A DNA stretch of 64,000 bases. Origin: Eubacteriales bacterium (lineage in GTDB: Bacteria > Bacillota > Clostridia > Lachnospirales > Lachnospiraceae). Shown in pieces: positions 61,679-64,000 of the stretch (positions within the stretch are counted from its first letter, which is position 1; every line of letters starts with the position of its first letter). The notes under the pieces were generated by a model. It was not told where the DNA came from. It did not search any database and worked only from the letters and a program-made list of their open reading frames with translations. The translations under genes were made by a program, and so were the position numbers. The DNA is taken from NCBI GenBank assembly GCA_030526265.1, contig JAUNDE010000003.1, positions 1-64,000 on the forward strand, written 5' to 3'.

Positions 61679-62980
61679 TTAAATAATCATCCGGCTCTCC
61701 ATGTAATAGCGCTTCTCGTTTGCGTGCCCGACGGAGAAAGTCTTTCTCGGGAGGACTCCTCCGGTCTCAATGGCATCAAACATCTGCTCCTTTCGGAATT
61801 CTCCAAGGATCATTCCGCAGTTTCCGGCATTTTCAGAAAGCTCCCTTATCGTTTCTTCACCGTGAATGTAGTCGATCGTCATCTGCGGGAATCTCTTCAC
61901 ATAGTCATCCAGAAATTCCTGCAGAAGATCAACCGGAAGCCGGTGATTGTCTATGCCAAATGTAATGCCGATCCCGGTTCCTCCCTGTATGAAAATGAGA
62001 TCTGTCCCTTCCGTAACAGCGATCCCTTTCTCCTGCATATATTTCTCGAAATCCGCCTCCACATCTTTCTCTCCGACACAAGTCAGCAAGCGGTGAATCG
62101 GTTCAAAGACAAGGGCTTCGGAGTGCAGGTTCACGACCTCGACAAGGGCATATCTTGATCGATTTGCTGCGAGCAGCTCTTCAAGCTCTGCTCTGTCTTC
62201 TTCCTCAAGCTCACTCTCGGATGCATATCCTTTATCTGCAATGAATTTATGTACCAGCTCTCTCTTCATGTTTTCCCAGCATGCTTTCGCAGTCGCAAGA
62301 GAATGGTTTCCGTCTCCGGTCACGAGAAACAGTCCGCCTCTCTCCTCTTCCATCTTCTGTATAAGCTGCTGTAAGTTCACAGCGTCCTCTCCCTCGATCG
62401 CATACCCTGCAATGTGTCCGCCGCCCATCATAAGTTCGGTCTCATATACGTTTCGAAATGCATCTCTTCTTTCATACAGCGCTTCGATCAGCCGACCTTT
62501 AAGGTCATCCACAAGTAGCATGACATGCGGTAATTCTATGATCGCCTCTTTGCGGACCTTCATTCTCGGCGGTATCCGCTCCTCGACCGTCTTCTCTGTC
62601 GCACGGATCATCGTTTTCTTTTCCGGATGAAAATCGTAGCTTTCCAGATCCACATTCCCGACGAGACCGATCCGTTTCCCGGATTCCGTTGTGCGCACGG
62701 TAAGCACGAATCCATGATGCACCGCTTCCTCCAGTAAGCCTTCCTTTATATAGCGATCCATATTTCGATGAATCTCACTCATCCTGTCATACGTCTCGCC
62801 AAGATAAATTTCCGGATATGTGAGCCGAAGTGTTGACGGTGCATCTTTTACAAATCGCTCTACCTCATCCCAGTACTCCGGCTGGCTCGTATACTGGTCA
62901 CACGCCACAACGGACCATTTCTTTAAATCAATCCCCTTTTTCGGCAGCATAATATCTGCCGGGCAAAAACAAGTCTTCAT
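61679..62980 (-). CDS. DUF1015 family protein
   Basis: A 433-residue cytosolic protein of the DUF1015 family. The N-terminal VVACDQYTSQPEYWDEVERFVKDAPSTLRL and the middle LFLVTGDGNHSLATAKACWE (a conserved GDGNHS motif) are typical. No catalytic function is established for the family. I chose the ATG at 62980 (MKTCFCPADIMLP), which has GAGG sites upstream; the frame is open to 63052. It is a lone minus-strand gene after the long-hairpin repeat. Confidence 0.82.
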   Translation of the reverse strand: MKTCFCPADIMLPKKGIDLKKWSVVACDQYTSQPEYWDEVERFVKDAPSTLRLTYPEIYLGETYDRMSEIHRNMDRYIKEGLLEEAVHHGFVLTVRTTESGKRIGLVGNVDLESYDFHPEKKTMIRATEKTVEERIPPRMKVRKEAIIELPHVMLLVDDLKGRLIEALYERRDAFRNVYETELMMGGGHIAGYAIEGEDAVNLQQLIQKMEEERGGLFLVTGDGNHSLATAKACWENMKRELVHKFIADKGYASESELEEEDRAELEELLAANRSRYALVEVVNLHSEALVFEPIHRLLTCVGEKDVEADFEKYMQEKGIAVTEGTDLIFIQGGTGIGITFGIDNHRLPVDLLQEFLDDYVKRFPQMTIDYIHGEETIRELSENAGNCGMILGEFRKEQMFDAIETGGVLPRKTFSVGHANEKRYYMESRMII

Positions 62981-63191
62981 TTCCTCTGTCCTCTTCCCAA
63001 ATACATATTCAAGTCGAAGACTGAACTCCCACTGAGGTGATTTTCTTATCACTCACCACTTATAGAAGTGGAAGTCTTCTTCAACTGAGATAAATCTGTT
63101 TCAGGATCGCAAATCATAGCATTTCTACACATTTTTTATATATTTGTACGAAATTTTACACAATTTTAATATTTCATATTTTTTTCCAAAG

Positions 63192-63219
63192 TGCTATAAT
63201 ACGACCTTGTATTATAGCA
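63192..63219. promoter_or_regulatory. Perfect palindrome over the antiporter promoter
   Basis: TGCTATAATAC-GACCTT-GTATTATAGCA has 11-base perfect arms. It contains a TATAAT box on both strands, so it can serve as the -10 of the plus-strand antiporter and possibly of the divergent DUF1015 gene, or be an operator that blocks both. The upstream -35 is weak (TTTCAT at 17 bases), which suggests activation or repression. Confidence 0.55.
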
Positions 63220-63253
63220 TTATACAACAAAACAATCGATTGAGGTGTAAAAA

Positions 63254-64000
63254 ATGGAATCATCATATTCTTACTTATTGATATTGGCGATCATTTTGAT
63301 TTCCACGAAACTATTCGGACTCGTTTCCGAAAAAGTACATATGCCGCAGGTAGTCGGAGCGCTCCTTGCAGGTATCATCCTTGGCCCGAGTGGTCTCGGA
63401 GTGCTTGAGAGTACAGATTTCTTCGTAAAAGTCGCTGAAATCGGCGTAATCATGCTCATGTTCACAGCAGGTATCGATACCGATCTGGAAGAACTGAAAA
63501 AGACCGGTCTTCAGTCTTGTGTCATCGCGACCATGGGTGTATTTGTCCCTCTGATCCTCTGTGGCGGATTATACTTTGTATTCTTCAAAAGCCAGTTCAC
63601 TACTATGGATGTTCTGAGAGCAGCTTTCGTAGGCTCCGTATTCTCAGCAACATCGGTCGGTATTACTGTCGAGACTTTGAATGAAATGGGAAAAATAAAG
63701 ACAACTACCGGAACAACACTGTTAAGTGCCGCACTGATTGATGATATCATCGGTATTGTCGTACTTTCCGTCCTCACAGGCTTCAGTTCTGATGCATCCA
63801 ATGTCATCACAGTGCTGATCAAGATTGCATTGTTCTTTGTATTTACACTTGTCATGGCACTTATCTTCAACAAGGTGTTTACAAAGATTTCGAAAAAGCA
63901 CTGGCACAGCCGTCGTGTTGCAGTCTGGGCATTTTCGTTCTGTCTGATCATGGCATACTGCGCAGAAGAATTCTTCGGCGTCGCAGATATCACCGGCGCA
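63254..64000 (+). CDS. CPA2-family cation/proton antiporter (Kef/NapA-like), partial
   Basis: The first 249 codons of a membrane transporter that runs past the right edge. The start MESSYSYLLILAI follows GAGGTG. Conserved parts are VVGALLAGIILGPSGLG, EIGVIMLMFTAGIDTDLEEL, FVGSVFSATSVGITVE-like text (AFVGSVFSATSVGITVE) and AALIDDIIGIVVLSVL, with the paired Asp residues (LIDD) that bind ion and proton. It likely exchanges sodium or potassium for protons. The length and any C-terminal regulatory domain are outside the window. Confidence 0.9.
   Translation, partial: MESSYSYLLILAIILISTKLFGLVSEKVHMPQVVGALLAGIILGPSGLGVLESTDFFVKVAEIGVIMLMFTAGIDTDLEELKKTGLQSCVIATMGVFVPLILCGGLYFVFFKSQFTTMDVLRAAFVGSVFSATSVGITVETLNEMGKIKTTTGTTLLSAALIDDIIGIVVLSVLTGFSSDASNVITVLIKIALFFVFTLVMALIFNKVFTKISKKHWHSRRVAVWAFSFCLIMAYCAEEFFGVADITGA

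Noticed and set aside
61517..62158. 213-residue plus-strand open frame
   Set aside because: It begins in repeat copy 4 and runs antisense through the DUF1015 gene.
1..64000. CRISPR arrays, tRNA and rRNA genes, prophage or plasmid modules
   Set aside because: I saw no direct-repeat arrays with spacers, no tRNA cloverleaf or rRNA signature, and no phage or conjugation genes; short tRNAs cannot be fully excluded by eye.

Overview
The window looks like a chromosomal segment of a spore-forming, gut-type Firmicute, most likely a Lachnospiraceae member. The evidence is a low-to-mid GC content, strong AGGAGG ribosome sites, spoIIR, a DUF3794/LysM spore-coat-type protein, a glycyl radical amino-acid enzyme, and ThrE and YdcZ transporter families typical of that group. 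No rRNA, tRNA, CRISPR array, prophage or insertion sequence was seen. The genus is inference.

Layout. 0-5 kb: a tandem glycine riboswitch on the minus strand feeds a gene beyond the left edge. Next to it are trans-4-hydroxy-L-proline dehydratase (hypD), its radical-SAM activase and a TetR regulator, with a consensus promoter overlapped by a palindrome. Glycine and hydroxyproline are both major collagen amino acids, so the left edge looks like a peptide or collagen amino-acid fermentation locus. 5-9 kb: an HPr-like protein without the phosphorylatable His, a large winged-helix regulator, a fused ThrE exporter, and a geneless stretch with a strong promoter that looks like an RNA gene. 9-18 kb: sbcCD, then an acyl-CoA ligase / degenerate E2-like acyltransferase / split ThrE exporter / YjbR-MGMT fusion cluster.

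18-34 kb is a nucleoside uptake and salvage region. It has a BMP-type ABC importer (binding lipoprotein, double ATPase, two permeases), two nucleoside hydrolases, uridine phosphorylase, purine nucleoside phosphorylase (deoD), phosphopentomutase (deoB), an MTA/SAH-deaminase-like amidohydrolase, a PfkB sugar/nucleoside kinase and uridine kinase. Together these would import nucleosides, split off the base, and send ribose-1-phosphate to ribose-5-phosphate.

34-52 kb holds housekeeping genes: an RsuA-type pseudouridine synthase, a trigger-factor-like lipoprotein, cardiolipin synthase, a likely operon spoIIR-thioesterase-cvfB-dnaE-murI-DUF1934, a GntR regulator, spore-coat-type genes, and the plsC-pncB-ddl-murF run. 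52-58.5 kb is a probable metal-homeostasis locus: two COG0523 GTPases (one His-rich, one fused to a YcgQ/DUF1980-like domain), a CtpE-like P-type ATPase, and a divergent 10-TM permease with a structured leader. 58.5-64 kb: a SulP transporter, Xaa-Pro peptidase, a DUF1015 protein and the start of a CPA2 antiporter.

The most unusual feature across the window is a family of four ~150 bp dispersed long hairpins (523-686, 52357-52502, 52559-52717, 61494-61650). Their centre is conserved, while their outer arms differ between copies yet stay self-complementary within each copy. Two unrelated long hairpins sit at 17852-17986 and 23020-23237. All of these lie at 3' ends of genes, mostly between convergent genes. 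The repeats and the ~400 nt candidate RNA at 8686-9096 are the best candidates for something undescribed.
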